In this document: in pieces, positions 15,773 through 24,051 of the stretch
How the letters are laid out: each line of letters opens with the position of its first letter
How positions within the stretch are numbered: position 1 is the stretch's first letter
The notes under the pieces: generated by a model
The model's input: the letters and a program-made list of their open reading frames with translations, nothing else
Database searches by the model: none
What the model was told of the DNA's origin: nothing
DNA from: an uncultured Prevotella sp.
GTDB lineage: Bacteria > Bacteroidota > Bacteroidia > Bacteroidales > Bacteroidaceae
Assembly (NCBI GenBank): GCA_900320905.1
Contig: ONTZ01000035.1
Span: forward strand, 1 to 39,743
Direction: 5' to 3'
DNA length: 39,743 nt
Translations under genes and position numbers: made by a program

Positions 15773-17589
15773 GACAACCAAACTTCGGAGGACCTCGGGG
15801 GGCACACGGACAGGCCGGATTCCAGAAGGCCAGCAAAGAACAGCGTGCCATCATCTGGCGACTGACGAAATATGTGCTCAGCAACTACAAGTACAGCATC
15901 GTCACCGTATTGGCTTGCATCGCCATCACCTCTGTCACCACCCTCGCCTCTACCCTCTTCACCCGTACGCTCATCGACGACTATATCACGCCGCTGACGC
16001 AGATGGCCAACCCCGAATACACCTCACTCTGGCAGACACTCTTCAAACTCGGCGGTATCTTGCTCATCGGTGTCATCTGTTCCTACCTCTACAACCGTCT
16101 GATGATCAATGTCTCGCAAGGCACAATGCTCCGTTTGCGCAAGATGGTCTTCGAACGGATGGAGAAACTGCCCATCAGTTACTTTGACCAACACGCACAC
16201 GGTGAGACGATGTCTGTCTATACTAATGATATCGACTCACTGCGACAGATGATCTCGACTTCTATCTCACAGGTCTTCAACTCTGCCATTACCATCGCCG
16301 TCACCTTCACCTCGATGATTGTGATGAGCGTACCCCTCACGATGGTCAGCATCGTGATGGCTATTGTGATGATGATCGTCACCACTAAACTCGGCAAGCG
16401 CAGCCGTACCTTTTTCCGTACCCAACAGGAGAGCCTCGCCCGTGTCAATGGCTTCATCGAGGAGATGATGACGGGACAGAAGGTCGTCAAAGTGTTCTGT
16501 CACGAGCAACAGGCCATCGACGAGTTCGAGCAGATCAACGAACAACTGCGTTCCTCGGCCTATAATGCCAACAAGATTGCCAATATCGTGATGCCCGTCA
16601 ATGGCAACCTCTCCAACCTCGGCTATGTACTCATTGCCGTCGTCGGTGCCACTATTGCCATTGGAAATTTACAGTTTGGCAATTTACAATTTACTATCTC
16701 ATTGGGAACGGTCGTGGCTTTCCTCACCCTCAACAAGAGTTTCACACAGCCCATCACCCACGTCTCACAGCAGATCAACTCCGTACTCAATGCCACCGTC
16801 GGAGCCGAACGCGTGTTCCGCGTCGTGGATGCCGAGCCGGAGACAGATAATGGGACAAAGGAACTGAAGAATCCTCAGGGCGACGTGGACTTCACCGATG
16901 TAGACTTCGGGTACACCCTAGAGAAACAAGTGCTCTACGACATCGACATCAACACCAACCCGGGACAGAAGATTGCTTTCGTAGGCGGTACAGGTGCTGG
17001 CAAGACCACCATCATCAACCTCATCAACCGCTTCTACGATATCCAGAAAGGACAGATCCTCTACGACGGTATCCCCATCACCGATATCCGAAAAGACTCT
17101 CTGCGCCGTTCGATGAGCATCGTACTGCAAGAGACACACCTCTTCACCGCCACCGTACTCGACAACATCCGCTACGGACGACTCGGTGCCACCGACGAGG
17201 ACTGCGTCGCTGCAGCCAGACTCGTAGGTGCCGACGACTTCATCCGTCGTCTGGCCAACGGCTATCAGACCATGCTCAACGGCGACGGCGGCAACCTCTC
17301 TCAGGGTGAGCGCCAGTTGCTGGCCATCGCCCGCGCAGCAGTAGCCAACCCGCCCGTACTCATCCTCGACGAGGCCACCTCAAGCATCGACACCCGCACG
17401 GAGATGCTCGTCCAGCGCGGCATGGACACGCTGATGCAGGGGCGCACCACCTTTGTCATTGCCCACCGCCTCAGCACCATCCGCAATGCCGACCTTATCA
17501 TCGTCCTCGACCACGGTCGCATCATCGAACAAGGCACTCACGAACAACTCCTTGCCCTCCAAGGCAAGTATTATCAACTCTACAAATGA
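15769..17589 (+). CDS. ABC exporter subunit with intact catalytic site
   Basis: 606 residues: six-helix membrane domain, then an NBD with Walker A GGTGAGKTT (about 406-414), signature LSQGERQ (about 509), Walker B LILDEATSSID with catalytic Glu, and H-loop VIAHRLSTI. It complements the upstream subunit: this Walker site would pair with the partner's canonical VSGGQ, while the partner's degenerate site pairs with the deviant LSQGE here. The N-terminal stretch RQPNFGGPRGAHGQAGFQKA is a cytosolic elbow. Residues 299-309 (GNLQFGNLQFT) look repeat-derived. The gene overlaps its neighbours by 4 nt on both sides. Confidence 0.93.
   Translation: MRQPNFGGPRGAHGQAGFQKASKEQRAIIWRLTKYVLSNYKYSIVTVLACIAITSVTTLASTLFTRTLIDDYITPLTQMANPEYTSLWQTLFKLGGILLIGVICSYLYNRLMINVSQGTMLRLRKMVFERMEKLPISYFDQHAHGETMSVYTNDIDSLRQMISTSISQVFNSAITIAVTFTSMIVMSVPLTMVSIVMAIVMMIVTTKLGKRSRTFFRTQQESLARVNGFIEEMMTGQKVVKVFCHEQQAIDEFEQINEQLRSSAYNANKIANIVMPVNGNLSNLGYVLIAVVGATIAIGNLQFGNLQFTISLGTVVAFLTLNKSFTQPITHVSQQINSVLNATVGAERVFRVVDAEPETDNGTKELKNPQGDVDFTDVDFGYTLEKQVLYDIDINTNPGQKIAFVGGTGAGKTTIINLINRFYDIQKGQILYDGIPITDIRKDSLRRSMSIVLQETHLFTATVLDNIRYGRLGATDEDCVAAARLVGADDFIRRLANGYQTMLNGDGGNLSQGERQLLAIARAAVANPPVLILDEATSSIDTRTEMLVQRGMDTLMQGRTTFVIAHRLSTIRNADLIIVLDHGRIIEQGTHEQLLALQGKYYQLYK
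16663..16695. repeat. AATTTACA-type repeat inside the ABC gene
   Basis: GGAAATTTACAGTTT followed by GGCAATTTACAATTT is a duplicated 15-mer. It encodes GNLQF twice, between two transmembrane segments. The same AATTTACAATTT word occurs between genes at 7688-7714 (reverse) and 29924-29958. Confidence 0.65.
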
Positions 17590-18146
17590 AAACCAGATTT
17601 AAAAAGAACGCCAAGATCTTTGACATTGTCATAACGGCCGTTGCAGGTATCGTCTCGGTGGGTATTATGCTTTATGCCATTGGCCTTTTCGGCCTGCAGG
17701 AGTCATGGCCAGAACTAGTGCTCAATATGTTCTACATCGCCTGTCTGGTGATGATCGGGATGTACTTCTTCAACCGACTGGATACCCATCGGTTCAACTA
17801 CTGGTGCTCCATCTCGGTGGGCATCACGGTGCTGTTGCGCGACATCCTCTTTCCGCCACCCCTGGCCTATTATTCTTTACACCTGGTCTGCCTCACGCTG
17901 TCGGTGCTGCTGCTCTGCACGCTCACCTTCTTCTATGCACGCAAGAACTGGCAGAGTTACACCAAGCGTAACCTGTGGGTCATCTTCATCATCGACATGA
18001 TCATTGCGGCACTCTACAACTATGACATCTTTATTGAGCCCATCAACGAATACACAGAATATCTGCTGACCGAAATCTGGATACGTCCCACCATCACCTA
18101 CGGGCTGGTGGCCTGTTTCGTGACGGAAGCAGAAACAAGCAAATAA
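17586..18146 (+). CDS. Multi-pass membrane protein of unknown function
   Basis: 186 residues with about five hydrophobic helices (IVITAVAGIVSVGIMLYAIG; VLNMFYIACLVMIGMYFF; ISVGITVLLRDIL; LHLVCLTLSVLLLCTLTFFY; LWVIFIIDMIIAALY). The N-terminus is basic (MKTRFKKNAK). I see no family motif. It overlaps the second ABC gene by 4 nt (ATGA), so it is made with the exporter and may assist it. Confidence 0.75.
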   Translation: MKTRFKKNAKIFDIVITAVAGIVSVGIMLYAIGLFGLQESWPELVLNMFYIACLVMIGMYFFNRLDTHRFNYWCSISVGITVLLRDILFPPPLAYYSLHLVCLTLSVLLLCTLTFFYARKNWQSYTKRNLWVIFIIDMIIAALYNYDIFIEPINEYTEYLLTEIWIRPTITYGLVACFVTEAETSK

Positions 18147-18167
18147 ATATAATAACCAATAAAAAAG

Positions 18168-18638
18168 ATGATGAAAAAGATGATGCAATGGGTGCTCGCC
18201 GCCACCCTCGTTTGCGGCGCAAGTGTACTGAACGCCTGTAAGGAAGCAAAAGCACAAGAAGACAATCCTGCTCCCAAAGTGGTGAGCACAGAACTGATTC
18301 GTACCAGTCAGAGTTGGGACGGTGTGGAACTGCCCGACTACTTCCAGGGGCGTCCTGAACTAGTAGCCGTGAAATATGTATTCCCAGCAGGTCAGAAACT
18401 GGGTTGGCACCACCATGTGGCTATGAACTACGGTGTACTGGTGCAGGGCGAACTGACCATCATCGGACTGGATGGTAAGACGAAGGTGGTACACGAGGGC
18501 GAGGCTGTGGTCGAGATGGTTGGCACCGTCCACCATGGTGAGAACCGTGGGACGAAAGACTGCATCCTCTACATGTTCTACCTCTCGCAGAAAGACCTAC
18601 CTCTGGCAGTGCAGCACCCGGATATTCCGTTGGAATAG
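18168..18638 (+). CDS. Cupin-domain lipoprotein
   Basis: 156 residues. The signal region MKKMMQWVLAATLVCGASV is followed by a lipobox-like LNAC, so it is probably a lipoprotein; simple secretion with cleavage after AKAQ is possible. A single cupin barrel follows: PAGQKLGWHHHVAMNYGVLV (metal-binding His cluster), VQGELTIIG, then VEMVGTVHHGENRG as the second cupin motif. Cupins of this kind bind a metal and a small ligand; the reaction is unknown. Its stop codon directly abuts the convergent ribH stop without a base between. Confidence 0.85.
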   Translation: MMKKMMQWVLAATLVCGASVLNACKEAKAQEDNPAPKVVSTELIRTSQSWDGVELPDYFQGRPELVAVKYVFPAGQKLGWHHHVAMNYGVLVQGELTIIGLDGKTKVVHEGEAVVEMVGTVHHGENRGTKDCILYMFYLSQKDLPLAVQHPDIPLE

Positions 18639-19115
18639 TTAGAACTTGGCCATCTTGATGGCAACAACGGCGCATTCGTCGCCTTTGTTGCCATGCTTAC
18701 CTCCAGCACGATCTTTTGCCTGTTGGAGGTCGTTGGTGGTCAGAAGACCAAAGACAACGGGGATGTTACTGGTGGCATTCAGACGGGCGATGCCCTCTGT
18801 GACACCCTGACAGATATAGTCGAAATGAGGTGTCTCGCCACGGATGACGCTGCCGAGGATGATGACGGCATCATAGCCGTCGTTGAGTGTCATCTGGTGA
18901 GCACCGTAAACGAGTTCAAAGGAACCCGGTACGGTCTTCACATGGATATTCTCTGGCAGTGCGCCATGCTTCTCAAGCGTAGAGACACAGCCGTCGAGCA
19001 AGGCTCCCGTGATTTCTGGATTCCACTCTGCCACCACGATGCCGAAAATCATGTTCGACGCATCGGGGACAGCAGAGAAATCGTAGTCGGAGAGGTTATG
19101 CAGTGCAGTAGCCAT
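18639..19115 (-). CDS. ribH: 6,7-dimethyl-8-ribityllumazine synthase
   Basis: 158 residues, full length. It joins 5-amino-6-ribitylaminouracil to dihydroxybutanone phosphate, the penultimate step of riboflavin synthesis, and usually forms hollow icosahedral or pentameric particles. Family blocks are [28 protein letters not shown] (catalytic histidine in the HFD/HY motif), [12 protein letters not shown] and [11 protein letters not shown] (phosphate contact). Its ATG overlaps the TAA of the TPR gene upstream by one base (TAATG). Confidence 0.97.
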   Translation of the reverse strand: MATALHNLSDYDFSAVPDASNMIFGIVVAEWNPEITGALLDGCVSTLEKHGALPENIHVKTVPGSFELVYGAHQMTLNDGYDAVIILGSVIRGETPHFDYICQGVTEGIARLNATSNIPVVFGLLTTNDLQQAKDRAGGKHGNKGDECAVVAIKMAKF

Positions 19116-19795
19116 TACTCCTTCACACGCTCAATATACTGATCGATGGTCTGATACTGCATCGACTGGAAGTACTTATCCTTGATCTGCTGATACAGTT
19201 TCAGAGCCTCAGCCTTCTTACCCTGACTCTCAAGGATCTCACCAGCCTGAATGAGGAAGGTGGGAGAAAGCGAGTTATTGTCGGCCATCTCGGCAGCCTT
19301 CTTCAAATTACTGACGGCCTTGTCGAGTTGGTTCAGGTGAGCATAGGCGTTACCTAATGCGGCAACGGCTGCGGGAGAGATCATCTGGTCGTCGCTGCCA
19401 TCAAACTTCTCAAGATAGTCGGCAGCCTCCTGCCACTTGTCGAGTTTGGCATAGCAGAGTCCTGCATAGAGGTTAGCCAGATTGCCGGCTGCTGTGCTAC
19501 TATATTCCTTGGCGAGAGCCACGAAGCCCTTGAAGGTGGCACTATCGCCATTGAGAGCCTTCTGGAAATCGTTTGCTGCGAAATAATCCTGTCCCTTGGC
19601 GATGGCTGTGCTGGCCTTAGCCTCCTGAGGACCGGAGATATAAGTCTTGTAAAGTACGATACCTGCGATGATGACCACGAGGGCAATCACGGCAGCGATA
19701 ATAGCCTTCTTATATTTCAGGAAGAAGGCCTCACTCTGACTGATGGTCTGCTCTTCCACGATGGGAGCAGCCTGTTGTTTGTTGTTATTTGCCAT
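19115..19795 (-). CDS. Membrane-anchored TPR protein (YfgM-like)
   Basis: 226 residues. A charged N-terminus of about 28 residues is followed by one helix ([20 protein letters not shown], about 31-50) and tetratricopeptide repeats to the end, e.g. [20 protein letters not shown] and [20 protein letters not shown]. The layout, with a short inside segment and an outside TPR domain, recalls YfgM-type chaperone partners of the Sec machinery. First gene of a two-gene unit with ribH, driven from the -7 box at 19859-19866. Confidence 0.85.
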   Translation of the reverse strand: MANNNKQQAAPIVEEQTISQSEAFFLKYKKAIIAAVIALVVIIAGIVLYKTYISGPQEAKASTAIAKGQDYFAANDFQKALNGDSATFKGFVALAKEYSSTAAGNLANLYAGLCYAKLDKWQEAADYLEKFDGSDDQMISPAAVAALGNAYAHLNQLDKAVSNLKKAAEMADNNSLSPTFLIQAGEILESQGKKAEALKLYQQIKDKYFQSMQYQTIDQYIERVKE

Positions 19796-19858
19796 TTTTA
19801 TTGTTAATTTTTTATTGTTTCAACGGACATAATCCACCCCTTAGGGCAAATTCGGGTG

Positions 19859-19866
19859 CAAAGTTA
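19859..19866 (-). promoter_or_regulatory. -7 box TAACTTTG for the TPR-ribH unit
   Basis: TAACTTTG on the minus strand, about 64 nt before the TPR start codon. The -33 position falls in the AAAGTGAAAAGTG repeat, so no -33 consensus is seen. Confidence 0.5.
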
Positions 19867-19869
19867 CTA

Positions 19870-19906
19870 AAAAGAAGTGAAAAGTGAAAAGTGAAAAGTG
19901 AAAAAT
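19870..19906. repeat. AAAAGTG short tandem repeat
   Basis: Four copies of GTGAAAA or GTGAAAAA in a row (AAGTGAAAAGTGAAAAGTG...) between the divergent TPR and recF promoters. The same word occurs inside the 5-FCL gene at 21418-21450. Confidence 0.75.
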
Positions 19907-19962
19907 TTGCTACCACCATACATTTTTTCTTAATTCTTAACTCTTAACTATCAAATTATTCG

Positions 19963-19970
19963 TACCTTTG
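19963..19970 (+). promoter_or_regulatory. -7 box TACCTTTG immediately before recF
   Basis: TACCTTTG ends 4 nt before the recF ATG (19975). With the usual distance from this box, the transcript would begin at or within a base or two of the ATG. Confidence 0.6.
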
Positions 19971-19974
19971 TACC

Positions 19975-21063
19975 ATGATTCTCGAAAAACTGACACTGAT
20001 AAACTACAAGAACATCGCGGAGGCAACACTGGAGTTGTCGCCGAAGATGAATTGTTTCATCGGTCAGAACGGAGCAGGCAAGACAAACATCCTTGATGCC
20101 ATCTACTACCTCTCTTTCTGTCATTCAGCCAACAACCCCATCGACTCGCAGGTGATTCGCCACAACGAGGAGTTCTTTATGATTGAAGGACAGTATGACG
20201 AGGGGGGAGTGACAGCGGCGATGAAGCGGGGGCAGAAGAAACACATCAAGCGCAACAAGAAGGAATACAAACGGTTGTCGGAACATATTGGGCAGATACC
20301 CATTGTCGTGGTGTCGCCGTCGGACACCCTGCTGATAGAAAGTGGCAGTGAGGAACGTCGCAGACTGATGGATATGGTGATTTCACAATACGATCCCACC
20401 TATATCGATGCCTTGAACCGCTACAACAAGGCTCTCCAACAGCGCAACACGATGCTGAAAGCCGAGGACGAGCCTAATATCGATGTCATCAGTATCTGGG
20501 AAGAACAGATGGCCATAGCGGGTGAACAGATATACGAGTGTAGGGATGTCTTCGTGAGGGAGATGGTGCCAATCTTCCAGAGATACTACGAGACGATATC
20601 AGGCAACCGGGAACGGGTAGCCATCAACTATATCTCACACTGTCAGCGGGGATCGCTATTAGAGGTGATTCAGCGCGACAGGATGAAGGATCGTGCCGTA
20701 GGCTATTCATTACACGGCATCCACCGCGACGACCTGGAATTTATGATTGGCGACCATCTGATGAAGCGCGAGGGCAGTCAGGGACAGAACAAGACCTTTG
20801 TCATCTCGTTGAAGTTGGCGCAATTTGATTTCCTGAAACGCACCAACTCGAAGACCACGCCCCTACTCCTGTTGGATGATATCTTCGACAAACTGGATGC
20901 CAAGCGCGTGGAGCAGATTGTGAATCTCGTGGCAGGCGACGATTTCGGGCAGATATTTATTACCGACACCAACCGAGACCATCTGGACCAGATTCTCTCA
21001 ACCTCATCGCACGACTATAAAATATTCTATGTAGAGGAAGGCCATGTTCAAGAGAGACGTTAA
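19975..21063 (+). CDS. recF: DNA replication and repair protein RecF
   Basis: 362 residues. It loads RecA at gaps with RecO and RecR. Walker A GQNGAGKTN (about 30-38) follows the canonical N-terminus MILEKLTLINYKNI. The ABC signature region is around SEERRRLMDMVISQYDP and Walker B/D-loop is LLLLDDIFDKLD, followed by FITDTNRDH. Full length, so the ATG right behind the -7 box is very likely the true start. It overlaps the DciA-like gene by 20 nt. Confidence 0.96.
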   Translation: MILEKLTLINYKNIAEATLELSPKMNCFIGQNGAGKTNILDAIYYLSFCHSANNPIDSQVIRHNEEFFMIEGQYDEGGVTAAMKRGQKKHIKRNKKEYKRLSEHIGQIPIVVVSPSDTLLIESGSEERRRLMDMVISQYDPTYIDALNRYNKALQQRNTMLKAEDEPNIDVISIWEEQMAIAGEQIYECRDVFVREMVPIFQRYYETISGNRERVAINYISHCQRGSLLEVIQRDRMKDRAVGYSLHGIHRDDLEFMIGDHLMKREGSQGQNKTFVISLKLAQFDFLKRTNSKTTPLLLLDDIFDKLDAKRVEQIVNLVAGDDFGQIFITDTNRDHLDQILSTSSHDYKIFYVEEGHVQERR

Positions 21064-21334
21064 GGGTATCAAGGAACTGATTCTGAAGAATCTCCGGGAA
21101 CAGGGACTGGAAACGCCTCTGTTGCAGAAACGGTTGATAGAAGCCTGGCCTACGGTGGCGGGCGAGATGATTGCCAACTATACGGATGGAGTAACTATCC
21201 GCAACCAGACACTCTACGTGCATCTGACGAATCCTGCCCTACGACAAGATCTCTCGATGCAACGATCAAACTATGTAAAACGGCTGAATGACTATGTGGG
21301 CAGTCAGGTGATTGCCGACATACGGTTTCATTAG
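21044..21334 (+). CDS. DUF721/DciA-like protein
   Basis: 96 residues, one compact domain: LIEAWPTVAGEMIANYTDGV, TLYVHLTNPALRQDLSMQRS, then a C-terminal LNDYVGSQVIADIRFH. The W-P-x-V-x-G-x-x-I ... T-x-x-x-x-x-x-x-L-x-V ... S-S/N-x-W/A-x-x-x-L pattern is the DUF721 fold. In other bacteria DciA loads the replicative helicase, and genes of this family often follow recF. The 20-nt overlap with recF implies coupled translation. Its stop overlaps the convergent 5-FCL stop. Confidence 0.88.
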   Translation: MFKRDVKGIKELILKNLREQGLETPLLQKRLIEAWPTVAGEMIANYTDGVTIRNQTLYVHLTNPALRQDLSMQRSNYVKRLNDYVGSQVIADIRFH

Positions 21335-21930
21335 ATTACTTCATCCACAGGAACATCGTGCTCGTCAGTGGGAACTTCCGGCACTTTCTGAAAATCGAAA
21401 CAGACACCGATAGATGTGGAAAGTGAAAAGTGAGAAGTGAAAAGTGACGAGAGGAAGCGGTCATAATAGCCGCGGCCTCTGCCTAAGCGATGGCCTGCTG
21501 CGTCAAAGGCGAGGCCAGGGACGAGAATCACGGGGACAGTCCCCATGATCTTCGCTACGCTGCTATCACAGGAACAGTCCCCATGATTCTCTTCTACCGG
21601 TTCCATAATACCGAAGGCACCTTCGCGGAGGTTCTGCCGACCTGTATAGCGACGCAGTTCCATCGTAGTGCCGCCCGTCACCTTGGGAAGAAGCACGGTC
21701 TTGCCCGCCGACACGAGTTCATCGAGGAGCGGACTGATATCTACCTCGTCAGGCAACGGATAATAGGCCACAATAACATCCCCCACCCCGTTGTCGGGAA
21801 TATGCAATTCCAGACCTATCAGTCTTTCCCTGAGGCGGGCGACAATGGGAAGCGACAGTTCTTCCAACTGCTGCGGAGTGAACTGTCGCTTGATTTGGCG
21901 TATCTGCTGCCGCAACTCATCCTTACGCAT
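21331..21930 (-). CDS. 5-formyltetrahydrofolate cyclo-ligase
   Basis: 199 residues. It turns 5-formyl-THF into 5,10-methenyl-THF with ATP. The N-terminal basic helix (MRKDELRQQIRQIKRQF), V-A-Y-Y-P-L-P-D-E-V-D-I, L-P-K-V and the diagnostic LVPGLAFDAAGHRLGRGRGY with YDRFL are all present, as is the PTDEHDVPVD end. Two loops look foreign: residues 114-133 (ENHGDCSCDSSVAKIMGTVP), encoded by GGGGAC-type palindromes, and 161-173 (SSLFTSHFSLSTS), encoded by the AAAAGTG repeat. The frame is open throughout. It overlaps the S41 gene by 8 nt. Confidence 0.93.
   Translation of the reverse strand: MRKDELRQQIRQIKRQFTPQQLEELSLPIVARLRERLIGLELHIPDNGVGDVIVAYYPLPDEVDISPLLDELVSAGKTVLLPKVTGGTTMELRRYTGRQNLREGAFGIMEPVEENHGDCSCDSSVAKIMGTVPVILVPGLAFDAAGHRLGRGRGYYDRFLSSLFTSHFSLSTSIGVCFDFQKVPEVPTDEHDVPVDEVI
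21418..21450. repeat. AAAAGTG short tandem repeat inside 5-FCL
   Basis: GGAAAGTGAAAAGTG followed by AGAAGTGAAAAGTGACG is the same word as in the intergenic array at 19870-19906. It encodes residues 161-171 of the cyclo-ligase. Confidence 0.7.
21523..21591. repeat. Paired GGGGAC-N-GTCCCC palindromes inside 5-FCL
   Basis: GGGGACAGTCCCC (21532-21544) is a 13-bp palindrome. A second copy, GGAACAGTCCCC, lies at 21571-21582. The outer arms GAGAATCACGGGGAC (21523-21537) and GTCCCCATGATTCTC (21577-21591) pair over 15 nt with one G-U. The whole fits a nested hairpin that encodes 20 extra residues in frame. Confidence 0.75.
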
Positions 21931-23623
21931 GAGCCACTAAGTTTGCCGTGACATGGGTACCGCGATAGTCAAAGGCCATCGCCACCTTCTTGGGTTGCTC
22001 CGTATTCTCCGACTGGGGGAAGGCCTTGCCTTCGTGGAACAGGCGGAGCGTCTGGATAATGGCAGGATCGTCCTGATTCAGATACTCCGTCCAAGCCTGC
22101 TCGTCGAGCATATTATAGATAATACGGCTGTAAAGGTAGCGCTCCAAGAGTTTATATGACTTCTGAATCATCAGGTTTCGACGTTTCAGACCATTCTTGT
22201 CGGCAAAGGTAGCAAACTTATCGACAATATTCTGTCGTTTCAGATAGGCCTCCAACTGCTTGCCATCCTTCAGTTCTTTGAGTTTAGCGCGGTTCTCGTC
22301 GGTATACTGATAGGCATACTGCACAATGAGTCCGCTCATCGATGCTTCCTTATAATAAGAGGTGATACCCAACGTGTCTTCGGGAACGAAGATATCAGGT
22401 GTGATACCGCCACCGCCATACACGACACGCCCATTACTGGTGTGGTATTCCGGACCTGTGTGCTTGATGCTGTCCTGTGAGAAGAATTCTCCGTGCTGAT
22501 AACGACTGAGCAAGTCTTCTTCATATTCACGGTCTGCTCCAGAAGTATAGGGCTTCTGTATACAACGTCCCGAAGGACTATAATAGCGGGCGATAGTCAG
22601 ACGCATCATAGAATGGTCGGAAAACTCTATCGGCTGCTGTACCAAACCCTTACCAAAAGAGCGACGCCCAATGATGGTGCCACGGTCATTGTCCTGAATG
22701 GCACCAGCCAGAATCTCCGAGGCAGAGGCAGAACCTTCATCAATCAGTACCACCAAGGGCAGGTTCTGGTAAGAGCCGCGCCCGTCGCTTCGATAATCCT
22801 GACGGGGCGATTTACGACCCTGTGTATAGACAATCAACTTACCCTTCGACAGAAACTCATTGGCAATCTGTACGGCCGAGGCCAGATATCCACCTGTATT
22901 GCTGCGCAGATCAATAACCAAACTAGAAAAATCCTGCTGGGAGAGTTTGGCGAGGGCAATCAGCAATTCTGGATAGGTATTCTCACCGAAGTTCTTGATC
23001 TTGATATAGCCAGTCTCCTTGTCGAGCATATAACAGGCAGTCACACTCTTGGTAGGAATCTCGCCACGGGTCACCGTCACATGACGTACCTTCTTCTCGC
23101 CCCAACGCATGATGCCCAACTTCACCTTCGTGTCCTTCGGTCCTTTCAGACGATGCATCGCCTCCTCGTTGGTTACTTTCTTGCCAACAAAGACAGAGTC
23201 GTCCACCTCGACAATCTTGTCGCCTGCCACCAATCCAGCACGTTCGGCAGGGCCGTTGCTGATGACATTCTGCACACGGATGGTGTCCTGACGGATCGTA
23301 AACTCAATACCCACACCCGAGAACGAGCCTTTCAGGTCATCATTGGCAATCTGCACATCCTTCGCCGCGATATAGGTAGAATGCGGGTCGAGTTCGGAGA
23401 GGATTTGTGGCATCGCCTTCTCCACCAAATCGTTCACGTCGACAGTATCCACATACATATCACTGACATAGTGGAGCAGGTTGTTGAGTTTACTGCCATT
23501 GGAATTAATGATACTTAGCCGGTTGCCGGAGAAATGATTGGCATAAAAGGTCCCAACCAGTATGCCGAGTACGACACACAAAGCCATCCAAAGCGGAGCA
23601 AAACGGTTTGATTTATTATTCAT
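21923..23623 (-). CDS. S41-family C-terminal processing protease (CtpA-like)
   Basis: 566 residues. An N-terminal helix (APLWMALCVVLGILVGTFYA) exports or anchors it. A PDZ domain (about 95-175, FSGVGIEFTIRQDTI ... GLVAGDKIVEVD) precedes the S41 protease core. The catalytic serine is in GSASASEIL (about residue 299) and the lysine in SFGKGLVQQP (about 324), with LRSNTGGYL before them. An extra C-terminal helical region (about 420-566) is usual in Bacteroidetes homologues. These enzymes trim periplasmic proteins and cell-wall enzymes. The preceding dCMP deaminase ends 8 nt before its start. Confidence 0.94.
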   Translation of the reverse strand: MNNKSNRFAPLWMALCVVLGILVGTFYANHFSGNRLSIINSNGSKLNNLLHYVSDMYVDTVDVNDLVEKAMPQILSELDPHSTYIAAKDVQIANDDLKGSFSGVGIEFTIRQDTIRVQNVISNGPAERAGLVAGDKIVEVDDSVFVGKKVTNEEAMHRLKGPKDTKVKLGIMRWGEKKVRHVTVTRGEIPTKSVTACYMLDKETGYIKIKNFGENTYPELLIALAKLSQQDFSSLVIDLRSNTGGYLASAVQIANEFLSKGKLIVYTQGRKSPRQDYRSDGRGSYQNLPLVVLIDEGSASASEILAGAIQDNDRGTIIGRRSFGKGLVQQPIEFSDHSMMRLTIARYYSPSGRCIQKPYTSGADREYEEDLLSRYQHGEFFSQDSIKHTGPEYHTSNGRVVYGGGGITPDIFVPEDTLGITSYYKEASMSGLIVQYAYQYTDENRAKLKELKDGKQLEAYLKRQNIVDKFATFADKNGLKRRNLMIQKSYKLLERYLYSRIIYNMLDEQAWTEYLNQDDPAIIQTLRLFHEGKAFPQSENTEQPKKVAMAFDYRGTHVTANLVAHA

Positions 23624-23631
23624 ATTAACTA

Positions 23632-24051
23632 TTATACTTCTAAATAGACAACTTCGATTCCGGCTCGTTTCAAGAGATCGATGCCGTCGGTAAGACGGTA
23701 TTTCTCACCATAGACCACCCGTTTGAAACCAGCCTGGATAATGAGTTTGGCACACTCGATACAAGGCGAGGCCGTGATATAGATAGTGGCACCATCACTG
23801 TTATTGTTGCTGCGGGCCAGTTTAGTGATGGCATTCGCCTCTGCATGAAGTACGTATGGCTTCGTCACGTTGTCCTCATCCTCGCAGATATTCTCAAAGC
23901 CACTCGGGGTACCATTATAGCCGTCGCTGATGATCATCTTGTCCTTGACCACCAGAGCACCTACCTGTCGACGCCGACAATAGGAGTTCTCTGCCCATAT
24001 ACGTGCCATCCTCAGATAGCGTTCATCCAGTTTTCTTTGTTTTGATTCCAT
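23632..24051 (-). CDS. dCMP deaminase (ComEB-like)
   Basis: 139 residues. It deaminates dCMP to dUMP, feeding thymidylate synthesis. Zinc and proton-shuttle residues are H69 and E71 in HAEANAI, with C97 and C100 in SPCIECAK; the nucleotide-binding GYNGTPSGF is at 44-52. The start overlaps the 3' end of the M3 peptidase gene by 29 nt, and the N-terminus MESKQRKLDERYLRMARIWA is the normal one, so the overlap is real. Confidence 0.94.
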   Translation of the reverse strand: MESKQRKLDERYLRMARIWAENSYCRRRQVGALVVKDKMIISDGYNGTPSGFENICEDEDNVTKPYVLHAEANAITKLARSNNNSDGATIYITASPCIECAKLIIQAGFKRVVYGEKYRLTDGIDLLKRAGIEVVYLEV

